Assembly (NCBI GenBank): GCA_964036295.1
Contig: OZ038466.1
Span: 14,108,001-14,172,000, forward strand
Length of the DNA stretch: 64,000 bases
Source: Plumapathes pennacea
Lineage: Eukaryota > Cnidaria > Anthozoa > Antipatharia > Myriopathidae
Direction of reading: 5' to 3'
Below the pieces are notes generated by a model. That model saw only the letters and a program-made list of their open reading frames with translations, did no database searches and was not told the DNA's origin. Shown here one piece after another: positions 30,145-42,269 of this stretch (position 1 is the stretch's first letter; each line of letters starts with the position of its first letter). The position numbers and the translations under genes were made by a program.

Positions 30145-31239
30145 GTTGATTGTGATAGAGCATAGTGACACGTGACCGTGACTTGATAATAAGTCACACA
30201 AGCACGACTGGCAGAAAAATTAAAATGACGACAGGCAGTATTCTGCACGATTTAGTTATGCTACCTGCCGGTCAGTCCAAAATATAGTGTGTAAGCTACT
30301 ACAATTTCCGTAAAGAAATTACCTTCACTGACAAAAAAGATTCCCATTTTTGTATACATCAGGCCTTTGTTCAGTAAAAAATCAATATTCCACAGCAACT
30401 CCGACAGGTGATATTGTTCGGCCAGCAGAGAGTTTGGGTGACGGACATGTTGGTGAGCAGTAACACAATGATTTCGATTCTCTGGGAAGTAAAGCTACGT
30501 CTGCTCCAAAATTATACCAACAAAAGTGAAAAAGTGTCCAACCACCGGGAGGCCTGAGATAACTCTTCCAGTCAGGCTTCCCAATTTATATGTGTTCGGT
30601 AGTAAATCATACATTAAATTTGAGTGTACATGTGTTTTCAGTGTCTGCTCAAGGATATACTGTATCTGATTACAGTGTTGGTTGGGTCCAAAGTACAAAG
30701 TACAAAAATAGTAACAGCTGTTAGTGATCAAACTATAAGGGTTGTTGAGTAAATCACACAGTATATTTATCCGGAGGTTTGTCTGAGTAAGAGATTTGCC
30801 TGAGATGCGCCAAAGTGTTTTGAAGTGCGCAAACAGAAAAACGGACAGAAAGACGGACGGACGGACTGTCCTCGTCTTATTTAATGTCAATTCAATATTT
30901 TATTTATTACAGTTGATTTATTTTATCTGCCATTCGATCAAGTCATTTTTGACATTTTTATGTTCTTCAGGTACCCACGATTTTCTACCCACGACCCAGC
31001 GGGAAGATCATCTTGCTTAGGTGTTTTCCCGCCCCTATAAAATGAAGACTGCCTGCGTATTGCAGAAGTTTTAATTATCAAATTTCCCAGCAGTTTTCCA
31101 TGCGAAAGTTTGCATTTAGCGACTATTAAATATATTCAACTCGCAAGGACCGTTTCTGCGACGATTTGGCTCTTGCGTGACTACGGCAGTTGTTCTAGAA
31201 CAGACTATATATCTGGAAATCCTGCAGGGCGGAGGGAAT
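30145..31239. other. SPTLC2 upstream region
   Basis: This region should contain the SPTLC2 5' UTR and promoter on the minus strand. No TATA box in a convincing position and no other gene was recognised. A 131-codon minus-strand frame at 30495-30890 has no recognisable domain and is probably chance. Confidence 0.4.
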
Positions 31240-31775
31240 ACAGTTGTGCGATTATGACCCATCAAATATTTCTTCTTGTACGTGATGGGCGGAATCGTGA
31301 TTATATAAACAATAAACTACTTTTGGCGAGGAAATATGCACGGATAATTGTCCGAGGATATTATCTGTTCCGAGAAGCGAACAGTTGCCCTCGAGCTTCG
31401 CTCTCGGGCAACTGTGAGCTTCGAGGAACAGATAATGTCCAAGGACAATTATCTGTGCATATTTCCGAAGCCAAAAGTAGTTTATTGTCTTTATTATCCT
31501 TCAAATATTTCCTCTCGCAGCGCAAATAACGGCGCGGAAACTGTGAAGCTTTTTAGTGCTCTCTGGAACTGCTTTTTGACCAATAAATTGATGTCCTCCT
31601 CAGTAGTCGTCTTGTAATGATTTTTGTGACTAAACAAATAGAACTGTGTTCGGATATTGTCAATAAACAGCGTTAGTTCGCCAGGCGGGGGTTATTCGCT
31701 GATAACGTCCGCTCGTCGGTCACGTGTCACGATTCTACCAAGCACGCGCGGGAGGAAATATTTGATGGGTCATAA
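31240..31775 (-). mobile_element. TIR element with MTTEED ORF relic, copy 2
   Basis: Contains the same ATATAAACAATAAACTACTT end and a palindrome (31302-31490) around ATGCACGGATAATTGTCCGA. It then carries the reverse complement of the 7741-8010 segment (31500-31775), including the MTTEED-type start on the minus strand. Its frame is shifted by one base relative to copy 1, so at least one copy is broken. GACCCATCAAATATTTC occurs at both of its outer edges in opposite orientation. Confidence 0.65.
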
Positions 31776-31989
31776 TAGCCGATAAGCCCGCGCTGGTGAA
31801 CTGTCAAAGCACATAAATATCTCCGCCTTGTCCCCAGTCCTCCGCCTTCCGTGGTTTCGCACCTAGCCCTACGCGGCCGCGCAGCGTGGAGCTTCCGAAG
31901 ATAATCTTTGGTCACCAGGGTATCGTATGTCCCTCTCACTACGCAATTGTTAGTTTGGCCGTTTCACAAGAGGCAATTTTCCTACCTCG

Positions 31990-32215
31990 CTGACGACAGC
32001 ATTGCGAGGCAAGTTGCAAAGTATGTGTTACACGGTGCAGCAATACCACAAAGACTCGGCTTCTACTTTTTGCAATATTTCCGCAGCTCGCAACACGAAA
32101 TTTTGTTGCAGAACAAGTTGCGTGAGTAGATAGTAATACGTGCAACAACGGGCTGCAACTTGCTTTGCAACTTTGTTGCACGACAAGTTGCAAGAAAATG
32201 TTGCCCGTATTACTT
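31990..32215. repeat. GTTGCA-rich dispersed repeat
   Basis: Repeated short words (CAAGTTGCAAAG, GTTGCACGACAAGTTGCAAG, ATTTTGTTGCAGAACAAGTTGC) occur in both orientations, giving a partly self-complementary segment without coding capacity. Probably a decayed MITE. Confidence 0.45.
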
Positions 32216-32711
32216 CACCTTTACGCAGTTGCCAACATTCCTGTCCGATCCAGCACTTCGTAAGTTCTGGGAAGATAAGTTGCTTTGCTAATCAAATTTT
32301 CAGACCTACAAATAGTCTTGTCGACATACATACGAGTGATTTATTTTCGGCCTGCATTTCATACCCGCTTTATAGTCTGTATTTTATAGTCGGTCTGCAT
32401 TTTATACCGAGTCAGTTGTCTGCAGTATATCTAAACGCAAATGCATCGATCACTGAGCTGCATGTGCATTAAATGTTCGAACACTCGCCCATTTATTATT
32501 GCAAACGTTTACTCTGGCTGCCAACCTGAAATCGTAGCAATCCTTTGGTAAGACCACTGCAACGTACTTTAGACAGCCGTACGCGACGGATGGCAAAATA
32601 TTTGGCCGTCATATGAAGATTTGCTGTTTTATACGCCCACAGTACAACGGGTCAGTTTACGCATGAGTATAATGTTGGTAAATAAAACCATATGGCGTCT
32701 CTTGTTTGGAT

Positions 32712-33445
32712 CAATCTCGTATCCAGACCCTCAGATGTCTTACGCGCATGCCTGACGAAATCAGAGGCTCTGGGAGAATCCGATTTTTAGATGATCCTGA
32801 TTGGTTATTTCAAATACAACGCAAAACAACCGGAACTACACCAACGACGGCGGAACTTTCACAGCGGCGATGAAGTTTGCGGGGACCCAGTTGATTGCAT
32901 CTGCATAAGGCAGCGAAGATAACAAGATGAAGCAGTTCGAAAATTTCAAAAATATGTGGTATTCTATGCCGTTTATGTTTAAATACTTTAGAAATATGCT
33001 CTCGGTAATCTTCAATGACTATTTTAAGCTGAACAAAGAAATTCATTCTCACAATACAAGATCATCAAAAATTCACAAATCCTATATACGCACCAACTAC
33101 AATAAGAAATCAAACATGGAACGATCTTCCGAAATATTCAAAGAAACCAAATCATATAATATCTTCAAATCAAAAATCAAAATGTACCTTCTTCATCAGA
33201 CACACCCTCCAGTCAATCAATAGTTAATTTATACAATAGATTGATCATATCTAGAAATCCAGTACATTACTAACAATATAAAATCAATAGGTGTATGTTA
33301 TCACAACTGTAAACAGGGGCTCTCCTCGAAAAGCCCAACAGGGTTTCCTGAGAGCTCCTGCTCCTATTTATCAAGTGTAAAATAGAAACACTAATGTGAA
33401 AATATCTTCAATAGGGCAAACAAATTATTATTATTATTATTATTA

Positions 33446-33521
<76 letters not shown>

Positions 33522-34205
33522 CATTATATATATATATTATATTAACCAAATTCTGGCCCCGGCTGTCGTTGTTAAACGCGGCCTTCGCGATCGAGCACTT
33601 CAAAGTTTGAAGCAACCTCCCGTCGGTACATTATGTCTTCAGGCAACTTTGAAGAACATTTCTCTCTCTAAAGCACCAGCTGAGAGCGACGAAGTGATAT
33701 GCTGTCGTTTCGATAAGTCCAACTCAGTGACTCTTTATTTATTACAGCGGTAATTTGTTTTCTGTGCAGCTGCTTTGTATTTGCGCGATACGTGCACAGA
33801 TTATGTGTACGGCGTTCTTCATACGTACATCGTGAGCATGTCAACCTGATCAGGCCAACAGAGATACTGTATTTGCAGTATCGATAAAATCAGTCGATCA
33901 ATCGGTGGACTTGTCGTATAAAAAATCCGTTCGTGCAACGGAACATTGTTCTACGGTCTGACTTTTTAAAACTTGATGTTTACGTTCAACGATAAAGTGG
34001 TGTTTTATTCACTTTCAAACCCCATACATAACAATAAAAGCTGCCAAAAACCCAAAATAAATCTGGCTTGCCATTTACCCACGAGCATGCGCAGAGAAAC
34101 CGGAAGTCCGAGAATCGCGGACTTCCTGAAATGGATTCTCCCAGAGCCTTTGATTTCGTCGGGTATGCGCGTACGACATCGGAGGGTCTGGGTACGAGAT
34201 TGGGT
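32712..34205. repeat. Inverted pair of a short repeat flanking a LINE relic
   Basis: The segment at 32712-32790 (CCAGACCCTCAGATGTCTTA ... GAGGCTCTGGGAGAATCCGA) matches the reverse complement of 34133-34205 over about 70 bp. It may be the two ends of a 1.5-kb element, or two insertions of one short repeat. Between them lie the LINE fragment and an (ATT)n tract. Confidence 0.6.
32927..33521 (+). mobile_element. LINE 3'-end fragment with (ATT)n tail
   Basis: The open frame 32927-33223 has the typical end of a LINE reverse-transcriptase protein: HSHNTRSSKIHKSYIRTNY, then a hydrophobic FKSKIKMYLL. The rest of the protein is absent. A 200-bp 3' UTR leads into (ATT)n at 33424-33521, as in CR1/L2-type LINEs that end in microsatellites. 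The clade is inference. Confidence 0.65.
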
Positions 34206-34739
34206 TTGGATTACACATCTTTTGTCCAGTATCTCTGGAGAATTTATTGAGCTTTGTGGATATATATTTCAATGGCTTCCAAACGGTCGTGATAAAAAAT
34301 TTTCATATCCGTGATCAATCCCCGATTTGTTAAATCGAGTCGTCTTTCACTCCACTAAATGCACAATTGAAACTGCACTGTTTTGTGTCAGGACAGGTCG
34401 TCGTAAAGATAAATATGTCAGATGTTGAAATGCGGGAAGCATGTGACAGCCGAGGTTGTAAATTCACAGAGAAAGTGAACGGCTGTCACCTCTAAAATTT
34501 CGACACAGGATCCCAGCCGACAGAATTTGCAAATAGGAATTCACTCGATCGCAAGTCCAGAATTGCAGTGAATAAAATAGAGCCTGTATTAATGCTTACT
34601 TGAATCGCCTGTGTCTCTGACGTCTCTGACGTCTCTGATGGGATTTTGAGAAGCCGTAACTAAAAATAGCACGCCGAGTGGAGCCTTCGATTTCCGACGG
34701 TCTTAGCTCGAAGCCCAATAAACACGTCCAGAATGGTCA

Positions 34740-35527
34740 GAACTCCATAAGATTCTACCAAACACATCCAAGATTTACAAGATTGAATGGAACACTCCCA
34801 GCACTGAAGTCCTCGAAAAAGTAAAATGGAACACACTATTTTGGAATATAAATATAGGCTAGCGACATTTGTGCATAAGGCAGTACATTCGGAAACCACC
34901 TACAGCAAACTTTTCACTCATAGGAGTTCTAAATATTCTCTAAGAGGTAGAAATAATCTAGTCATCCCGCAACCACGCACGGACGCCGTTCACAAGTCAA
35001 TCACATATAGGTCATCAGTTTTGTGGAATCACTTAGAAGAGCCCCTTCAAGAAAAACCACACTCCTGTTTCAAGAAGTTAGTAAAAAAACACATAAGCAG
35101 CATACCCCTAAAGCCAAACACAAGGCTTAGCGAAGAGTTTGTGTACAATTGAAGCAAAAAGCGCTCATTCAACCTATCCACTCAACTACCTTTAGGCAAT
35201 ATTATAATTTATATTACTTTCATAATTTCCATACTTACGTTACCCACTCACACACACATACATCTAACTCAAACACGCACCCATGCAACTTAACCATCTT
35301 AGATATACTTTGAAGTATTAAGTTAATTTTAAAATACTACTGTCAGTATATAAACATTGGTAGTTAGTTAGATATCCAACTGGCAATGTAACTAGTTAGC
35401 TTAAGTCCAGTTTTTAACTTTTAATTTATAGATTTTATCAACACGGCCACATCAGCTTTATTGCTGCAGTTGCCTAACACCGTGTATAAATAAATGACAT
35501 TATTATTATTATTATTATTATTATTAT
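34740..35527 (+). mobile_element. LINE 3'-end fragment with frameshift and (ATT)n tail
   Basis: The frame 34826-35152 ends with LRGRNNLVIPQPRTDAVHKS, VLWNHLEEPL and FKKLVKKH, a LINE C-terminal region. Just upstream another frame reads WNTPSTEVLEKVKWNT, so a frameshift lies near 34830. After about 330 bp of 3' UTR the copy ends GTGTATAAATAAATGAC followed by (ATT)n (35499-35527). Confidence 0.75.
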
Positions 35528-35529
35528 CC

Positions 35530-36584
35530 GTCGATAAATTCTCTGTCGATATTTCGTCCACTATAATTCAAAAATCCGACAATAAATTGCCAAGAAATGA
35601 TTATATTGCGCAGCTTGAGTTGATCAAAAACTATAACCCGCGGAGTTCTTCATCTAATGGACGTTTTCTCGTTGCTGTAGAAGGATTGTTAGTCACCAAA
35701 TCCAGTTTCTTTGGTTTCCAGTTTCTTGGTTTCCCGCCTTCTCCGAACGTGTTTGGTCGGAATATTCATGAACAAACGAAGCGAAAAACAAAAGCAAAAC
35801 CATCACAAGCGCAATACGGTTCAATGCATGATTCGAGACCAGCATCTTCAGCTGTTTCTTTAAAGTGACGGACCCACCAAAATACGCATGAATGCCTGAA
35901 CTTCGAATCCGCGTGGGGATTTGATCTAGCACGCATGGCGCAAAAGATATGCCACCGTACAGCGGGGACAGTGGGCTCAGAAGCGGCCGAATAAGAGGCA
36001 TTAGTTAAGGAACGGAGTGACAGTTTTAACTCTGAAAGTGACATGGGTTTTTTTCGGACTACAACCTCCAAAAGTACATCAAAATAAAGATAAAGCCTTG
36101 AAGTTTCAGGAACCGTGCGAGTATTTTGACATAATGGCAGAACTTTAGAGAAATAAATGAAGACGTACCGGCTCCCTGTCGGTCATTCGATACAGAGTAT
36201 TTCTTAACACATTTTTTGCCATTATTCACCAGCGACGCAAGCCCTATGCCAGTGAAAACAGATTCTACCCAAGCACAAGGGCAAAATATTAATTTCCTTT
36301 GCCTTGTGCCTGCGCTTGTGCTTGCGCCTCTCGTTTATACGAGAGAAAATAAGCTGCGACCTAAATAAGATGTGAACAGACCCATTTATACGAATACGGC
36401 TTGCACAAGACGCGAACTGCTCGTATAAATGGTTCACGGTTTCACGTCCAAGGTAAGCCGCGGCTTAGATAAGAACAGCTCAAAACCCCTAGGCCAGGAT
36501 AAGCTGCGACTTTAGCCGCGGCTTGTGTGAGCCGTGAACGTGAATTTTGCGCCATTTATACGGGGTGTTCACGTCTTATGTAAG
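35530..36584. other. No gene recognised; host repeat of the nested transposon
   Basis: Frames of about 100 codons on both strands (35494-35868 plus; 35693-36071 minus) have no recognisable domain. From about 36220 the sequence is built of TTTATACGA, GTTCACG and GCCGCGGCTTA words in both orientations. This older repeat resumes at 39535 after the inserted transposon. Confidence 0.5.
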
Positions 36585-36854
36585 CCGCGTGTACTGTCGC
36601 ACTTTGTAATACCTGTCGCACTTTGTAATGACACTTGTCGCACTTTGTAACAAAATAGCTGTCGCACTTTGTAATAAACCAAGCTGTCGCACTTTGTAAC
36701 AACATGTTGTCGCACTTTGTGATAAACTTTGACTGGTCTCTGCAAGCAAATGTGAGTGACTTTGGGGGTCACGGTTACACATCTTGGGATGACGTCACAT
36801 GTCACGTGACTGCCGCACTTCACGAAGTGCCAGTGGCTTTCCGGTGTACTTTTT

Positions 36855-36915
36855 CTTACGTTTCGAGCGCTAGCCCTTCGCGGGGAGCAAGTGGCTATAG
36901 CACTCGAAACATAAG
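36855..36915. repeat. Hairpin repeat (TTTCGAGC family), copy 2
   Basis: TTACGTTTCGAGCGCTAGCC is mirrored by GGCTATAGCACTCGAAACATAA around a loop (CTTCGCGGGGAGCAAGT). Related to 1553-1613. It lies inside the 36590-39534 transposon. Confidence 0.65.
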
Positions 36916-36937
36916 CTTTAAACTATTTCACGGCATT

Positions 36938-36938
36938 C

Positions 36939-36971
<33 letters not shown>

Positions 36972-37159
36972 CCGGCTTTATTTATACACGATAAAAGTTT
37001 AAAGCTACAGCTTGTGTGGTCGTGTGAGTAAATTTTCTAGATTAAGATGCATTAAAAATAATTAATGTTAATATCTCCAATATCTAAATGATAATAATTA
37101 ATGTTAGTACTTTATAGTCAGGGAAATAGCAATAGTGATGATAACTATTTTAAATAGTG

Positions 37160-37221
<62 letters not shown>
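36938..37221 (-). mobile_element. LINE 3' tail, (TTGA)n, minus strand
   Basis: On the minus strand CGTGTATAAATAAAGCCGG leads into seven to eight TTGA repeats (36938-36971). The CGTGTATAAATAAA word also ends the LINE at 35499, suggesting a related LINE 3' end. An (AAT)n microsatellite follows at 37160-37221. Confidence 0.5.
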
Positions 37222-37222
<1 letters not shown>

Positions 37223-40190
37223 TTAATATTAATAGTATTAATAATCCTAGATGCTAATAATCAAACCTAATTTGCTGATGAAATAAATTAATAAAAGATA
37301 CCCCTTTATTTTTTTCTTTGCTAAATTTGATACTGATAATAGTGCCCTCACTGGCCCCCAACAGTGAAAACTAAGACATAAACTACTACTTATTTCGGTG
37401 TGTTATATATATGCAAAATCGGCTGTCCTGTTATTTGCCTTTTGGGCCGAGGTCACCTTAAAGTCTGGTGTTTTTACAGGATATAAGTTACGGATGTAAG
37501 TATTCTTTCATATGAAGTCAATACCGTTTTCATCAATAACACAGCTGAACGTGAACTCGACTGCATGAACTTCACTTTGTGACTGTAATTCGGTAGGAAA
37601 AGCACAACTGTTGAAACGGTAAAAAATATTAGTAAACAATGAATAAGGAGAATCAGGCATACCTGAACGTCCACTGATGAATATTTAATAAATTTCCACT
37701 GGTTTGCCGTGGTGTGGACTCTTATCACGATTTACGTCATCACATGGTCAAAATGTTGTGGACTCACGAGGCGCTTCGCCGAGCGTGACATGCTGGCGTC
37801 AGCATCGTTGTCTGGGCTCTTATTTACCACGGTAAATCGACCAATCAGAGAGCGAGAAACTAGCAGTGTTGTGGTAAAGTGTGTTTTTTCCCCGCTGTCA
37901 TATTGATTTCACCGTGTACACGGCGTACTTTAGTCCAAAGTCTCAAAATGACTCACCGTAAAATTACACTCTTTCACAAATCCGGCTGGTACTGTTTTTC
38001 AGGCCAGGCATGTAGTATTCCAGTGTAAAACAATTAATTCGAGAGTAATACTTTTCCACACAACTTTTAGGAATCCTCACCACGATGCGATTTGAATTCT
38101 AGCTAATTCTTGAGTTTGTCCTTAATGTCCTCCGTAAACTCAATTTAACGTCCAAGATTATTACTCAAAGCCGCTAGAGCGGCTCGCTGTGACAATTCAT
38201 GAATGAAACTGGCGGCTTTGTACAAACTCGCATCAAACTTTGACAGCTGATTGCTCAGTGCTGATGGCTTCTTAACTTCCGTTTCCGCTTTGACATAGTT
38301 TTCCAAACCGTTTTGCTAGCTAACGTACAAAGCCTCAGACTGAATCAGCCGCGTTTTTGGCGTAAGATACAGACACCGGAAAAAAAGACTGCCCGCTCAG
38401 GAGGAAAATAATGCCCGCGCAGGTATCGTGCACATACGGAAATGCTAATCTTGTACAATCGAAATTTTTGCGGTTTCCTTCCTGTTTTTGCGGATAAATC
38501 CGCTCCGAGTCGGTGAATTGCATCTATTTTTTCCTCATTCATTTAACTGAAGCCAAGAAATGCCGACGTCCTTTTTAAAGAATTTCTTTCTACAGAAAAC
38601 TACCAAATTAGAGGAAAAATGGATTTCCTGCGAAACATGTTGACAGAATTTTACCAAATGTATTTGTTTTGTCTCTTTCGTATACAAAATAATTGTGCAA
38701 ATTTTCAAAAAAATGCACCGAAGGAATATGAATAAAACTAACTTTTTCCCGCTTTTATATCACTCACAACAGGTGACGTTGTGTTTCCATGGTAACCGAT
38801 ATCTGCTTAAACTTATGGGAACACACTCTTCATAAGAACCCAATGCCATAGACGTAAACTCTTTTGAGAAAGTAAATGCCGATTAAACTAAACTGCAAGT
38901 CATTTCCTGGTCTATAAACTGCTAGAAACTATTACGAGCCACCAGTGAAGTTGTTTAAATATAGCTCACATACTTATTAACGTTGTGAGTTTTGTTTCAG
39001 TGTCTTCTCGGAGTAGACCTACAGTTTCCCACTTAGTCATGACATCTTGCGCATTTTTGCGGATTGACAATTTTTTGCATTTCGGGGAACAAATTTTTTC
39101 CGATTTGGGATGACTGACATTGTCTGCTGGGAACAAATTATTTTGGATGTCCGATTTGAGTGAACATTAAAAAGAAAGGAACATTTTGCAGATAATTGTT
39201 TGGACATAGACTAGACGGAGTACAATTTTGCGGAGAATAACTTGGTGAGAGTTCCGCGTGATCTGTTTTTTTTTTTCGTTGCGGATAGTGGGCAAAGTCC
39301 CTCAAGAATTTTTACCATTATGCATGGAATTTAGCTGAATTTAAACGACAACAAGTCACTTGACATGTGACGTCATAACCGTGACCCCAAAGTCACTCAC
39401 ATTTGCTTGCTGAGACCAATCAAAGTTTATCACAAAGTGCGACATACGTTATTACAAAGTGTGACAGCTAGGTTTATTACAAAGTGCGGCAGGGTATTAC
39501 AAAGTGCGACGTTATTAGAAAGTGAGACAGTACACCGCGGCCTACTTTCTCTCGTATAAACGGCCCTATTATGTCTACTGTGCTTGTGTCGCGCTCGTGA
39601 CACCCAGGGATGTAATGATTCTTGGAGTCAGTTTTGCCAAGCTTCGCTTTTTGAGATTTCCTGAAAATGAATGCTTCGCTCAGTGATGAAAGTCATCTTT
39701 ATTTTAACATTCGGACTAAAAACCGTTGTTAAAACTTCCATTGAGTTCAATGTGATTTCGATAACGCAAGTTTTTATCGGAAAAGGAGAGTTGGTTATTT
39801 CACTGGAGGGAGTTATTATTTGCGGATCATGGAAAATCGCAAAAGTTAGATCCCGCAACATTTTCATTCTACACGGTATCCTGACTCCCCTGCCTCAGTT
39901 TGTGCTCTCCCTTCATCATTGAGTCACCCGTCTCCTCGCTTTGTTTCAGTTCCGTGATACATCTCCCTGTAAAACTAATCAGTCCTCTATCTAAGTTCTG
40001 TGATGTTCTGTGTGTCTATTCCTTGTGTAGGAACTGCAGCGTCTTCTCGTGTCCCGTCGGTCCCTCCGTGACTTTGTGGTCCAATCACTTGACCGAGGTT
40101 AGTAATTGGTTTTTCGTCGCCTTCAGAAACCGAGCGACCACCATAAATTACTCAACCTGACTGTTTATGAGTCCTGAATGTGATGTGGTC

Positions 40191-40445
40191 TGGCAAAACA
40201 AGAAAACATTGTGGCGGCAATGTGTCGTTCGATAGTTTCCATGTTGGTAAAAGGTGCGGCAACATTGTCGGGCTCAGTACGGACACAAAAAAATGTCTCC
40301 GACGTTTTTCATAAACATTTTTTTTTGTGTCCAGGACACAGATTTGTGCCCGCAAAAAAATGTTTCGCGCGTAGCCCTACGGGGCAACATTTGGGATACA
40401 TGCGCGTTAGCAATGTTGCCGCCACAATGTGTTCTCGTTTTGCCA
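40191..40445. mobile_element. Palindromic MITE, TGGCAAAAC ends
   Basis: TGGCAAAACAAGAAAACATT and, on the reverse strand, TGGCAAAACGAGAACACATT begin inverted repeats of at least 35 bp (through TGTGGCGGCAA). The 255-bp interior also pairs in part. Non-coding. Confidence 0.75.
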
Positions 40446-41920
40446 GGCTGAACAGCGCCTGAACATCTTTACGAGCCAAACTAAGCCCAACGGTCACAAA
40501 CATTCGTCCGCCATTTGTAATGGATAAGGGAACATACCACTCACACATCACTATTCAGAGTGATTGGCTGAAAAAATCATTAAATATTTATGTACAGTAG
40601 TACAAAAAGTCAATATATTTTTTATTGATCATCGAAACAATCTAACTGTGGCAATCTAGCACGACTATATTTACAGATTGAATAGTAGAAAACATTGGAT
40701 CTGCCTTTGGAAGCTTCGATAAATAATCATGTGGCAGATCCTGCTATCAACTTCTTACTGATTTTGTATAGACTATTTTTAAAGTTCCGTGCAAAATTAA
40801 TAAAGGTAATACTTTTATACAAATGCTGAGTAGTGGTGAAATAATGGAAAAAATAAAAGGTGTTCAAATCTTTTTACAAGTCAAATTACGCCATCACCTC
40901 TAACATAACTCCTGGGAAAGATTGACATCAACCCTTCATTTCAGACGTACCAGACCGTGTTGGAGAATTTGCCATTTGATAGCTTGCTTTGGTAAAAGCT
41001 GGTAGAAAATTTCACTCTCACTACACCACTCATATATTTGTCTTGAAAGGTTAGAAGTTATCAAAATTCTCAGCGAAAGGATTAATCAAATTCTGGAAAT
41101 TACCCTAAAAAATAACACACGCGGAATCCTTGTCTTGCATTGGCTTCCACATCTGGGAAATAATTGCAAAAGTACTTTCTAGATGGACTCATTAATAGTC
41201 TCTTACACACAACGTAAATCTAAGAATAAGATCAATCCAATTTTGTTATGGTTTATACCGGCTCCATGGTCACGGGAGAATTTGTAAAACTTTAAACAGC
41301 TACAATTCAATGCGAATTATGAAAAATAAATTAAAACCACGAAAGCTTTTGCTTCATTACTAGCTTTCGCTAAACTTAGCTAAACTTTAACACATTTCTG
41401 GAGTAACAAATAAACAAATTAAAAAAAAAATAAAAATAAAATTTCATTTAAAGGGAAACAGAAAAACTTGTTTCTATTTGATAGACGATATTTTAACTAA
41501 GGTGTAACTTATTACAGAGTGCATCATCAATCAGATTTTCAGAAAAAAAAAATCCTTGTAACCTCAAATAAAAAGCTGGCTGTTTAAAAATTTTATACCT
41601 TGAACATGTTATTTTTGAGACTTGATTTGTTTTGATGAACATGCCTCTAGCAGTGCACGAAAATGAGAAGCTTTGTCCTGTAATGCAGTCTTAACTCTTC
41701 TTTTTATCGCTGAAATCATGATGGATTCAGTTGCATGATACTGTTCATTTTACAAACAAGATGGACAGATCACAAGTAACATCCAATAATAAATTTCTAT
41801 TAAAATCTGAGATGAGGGCCATTGTGCCAAGAGCTGATCACTCCAGCTTGGCATCAAAGAGACCATGTTAATGTCCACCACACTGGTCTGGTTATCCACT
41901 CCATAGTACTACACTATACT
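40446..41920. other. Gene-free AT-rich stretch, likely EGF gene 3' UTR at right
   Basis: No coding exon or clear transposon was recognised. The part next to 41921 should hold the 3' UTR of the EGF-repeat gene (minus strand). Confidence 0.45.
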
Positions 41921-42138
41921 TTAGATCTTCCTGGACTTGACTGGGTTTTCAGGGTTGAATCTGCCTGTGCTGTAAGCTGTGTTGTGATAGCCACCACTTG
42001 TCCGGTACATTGATTTGGGTGTGGGAGCAATTGCAGCCATGAGATCAACACTCAAGTTGTCAATCATCTCGTCCTCTCTTCTGAAATGAAAAACAGGACA
42101 GTGATGTCATCTGAAATTGCCACTATTATCATCATTAC

Positions 42139-42185
<47 letters not shown>

Positions 42186-42198
42186 ATTATTATTACTA

Positions 42199-42269
<71 letters not shown>

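Larger units (their letters stand above)
36590..39534. mobile_element. 2.9-kb DNA transposon with subterminal repeats
   Basis: The ends are TGTACTG (36590) and CAGTACA (39528-39534), flanked by CCGCG on both sides (36585-36589, 39535-39539), a 5-bp target duplication. Just inside are six copies of TGTCGCACTTTGTAATA-type units on the left and about five inverted copies on the right. A unique inverted segment follows (GATAAACTTTGACTGGTCTC ... TGACGTCACATGTCA), giving about 220 bp of inverted terminal structure. The interior has no recognisable transposase and has collected a LINE tail, an (AAT)n tract and a hairpin repeat. Superfamily unassigned; a 5-bp duplication would suit some hAT-like groups. 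Confidence 0.8.

Noticed and set aside
30495..30890. 131-codon minus-strand frame upstream of SPTLC2
   Set aside because: No recognisable domain or splice continuation; left unannotated.
33391..33615. Poly-asparagine protein
   Set aside because: Translation of an (ATT)n/(AAT)n microsatellite.
35693..36071. Two overlapping about 100-codon minus-strand frames with a hydrophobic segment
   Set aside because: No family, no splice partners, and in repeat-rich sequence.
36590..36730. CRISPR-like array of evenly repeated units
   Set aside because: Spacing is irregular, the genome is eukaryotic, and the units are mirrored at 39440-39530 as transposon subterminal repeats.
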